From UMGS172 sp045649545 (GTDB lineage: Bacteria > Bacillota > Clostridia > Oscillospirales > Acutalibacteraceae): 31,670 nucleotides of DNA. The DNA is taken from NCBI GenBank assembly GCA_045649545.1, contig JAZRQE010000053.1, positions 1 through 31,670 on the forward strand, written 5' to 3'. This document shows positions 31,546 through 31,670 of this stretch, piece after piece. Within the stretch, counting starts at the first letter, position 1. Each line of letters begins with the position of its first letter. The notes under the pieces are model-generated. The model saw only the letters and a list, made by a program, of their open reading frames with translations, made no database searches and was not told where the DNA came from. The position numbers and the translations under genes are program-made.

Positions 31546-31670
31546 TGTGCGGACAGTACAAAAAAGACCTTTATGGTAGTTGAAATTAAATTTTAAGCAA
31601 CATACTGACATCGCTTTTCGAGTGGTGTCAGTTTTGTTTTTAGTTGTATTCTTTGGTTATTGTAAAAATG
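31531..31670 (-). mobile_element. IS3-family insertion sequence, 3' end (continues outside window)
   Basis: The plus strand from 31531 reads TGAACTGCCCCATTTTGTG and then CGGACAGTAC. It begins with TG and strongly resembles the terminal repeat style of IS150-group elements of the IS3 family. Sixty-odd bases inward lies the C-terminus of an IS3-type transposase on the minus strand. The other end is beyond the right edge, so completeness, target duplication and group assignment cannot be judged. Confidence 0.75.
31593..31670 (-). CDS. IS3-family transposase (OrfB), C-terminal 25 residues only
   Basis: The visible end reads HFYNNQRIQLKTKLTPLEKR, followed by CQYVA and TAA. This matches the highly conserved tail of IS3-family OrfB transposases (YNNxRIQxKLxxLTPxEyR), just after the last catalytic Glu of the DDE domain. 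The rest lies off the right edge. It is transcribed toward rfbC, i.e. convergent with the rhamnose operon. Confidence 0.82.
   Translation of the reverse strand, partial: HFYNNQRIQLKTKLTPLEKRCQYVA

Noticed and set aside
1..31670. CRISPR arrays, tRNA or rRNA genes, known riboswitches, phage genes
   Set aside because: Reading both strands, I saw no regularly spaced direct repeats, no tRNA-like cloverleaf with a conserved T-loop, and no intergenic space long enough (the longest is about 250 bases) to hold an array or rRNA.

Overview
The window looks like a chromosomal segment of a Clostridia-class Firmicute, most likely of the Oscillospiraceae/Ruminococcaceae type. The evidence is moderate-to-low GC, strong purine-rich ribosome-binding sites, textbook TTGAAA/TATAAT-type promoters with 17-bp spacers, and firmicute-typical families (folate-dependent TrmFO, YqeG, YqeK, PlsX, a CD1247-type zinc-ribbon protein, a DUF4830 protein, an EF-G-like GTPase, a RadC-like protein). 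The family placement is inference from gene content; the Firmicute call is firmer.

Positions 1-28057 are transcribed almost entirely on the minus strand. Reading in the direction of transcription from the right: (a) a PAP2-like membrane phosphatase and a RadC-like protein (28057-26632), with their own promoter and terminator; (b) a single EF-G-like GTPase (26379-24331), also with its own promoter and terminator; (c) a tightly packed block of 15 genes from 24156 to 6633 behind one clear promoter: SpoU-type RNA methyltransferase, dprA, topA, trmFO, plsX, rnc, an Elp3-like radical SAM protein, smc, ftsY, rdgB, yhbY, nadD, yqeK, rsfS, leuS; (d) rpsU (58 codons) with a perfect promoter and a strong terminator, immediately followed by a YqeG-type HAD phosphatase, an endonuclease IV-like protein, aroQ and an M24 peptidase; (e) efp with its own promoter, then the CD1247-type protein and a terminator; (f) ispD, ispF, a DUF4830 membrane-anchored protein and a pseudouridine synthase that runs off the left edge.

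At 28058-28224 the orientation switches through a compact divergent promoter region. The plus strand then carries a rhamnose/cell-surface polysaccharide operon: a family 2 glycosyltransferase, rfbD, rfbB and rfbC (28225-31508). rfbA is not in the window. Directly after rfbC lies the end of an IS3-family insertion sequence (terminal repeat from about 31531, C-terminal 25 codons of its transposase at 31593-31670, minus strand). Its boundary falls inside what looks like the rfbC terminator.

Most of the content is housekeeping: translation and ribosome assembly, tRNA and rRNA modification, chromosome topology and segregation, isoprenoid, NAD and shikimate metabolism, and lipid entry. I found no clear new multi-gene system. 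The points most worth a second look are the EF-G-like GTPase with altered G4 and switch II residues, the endonuclease IV-like protein with one apparent zinc ligand replaced, two strong terminators placed directly in front of promoterless genes, a regular Cys array at the end of the CD1247-type protein, and the insertion sequence sitting in the rfbC terminator.
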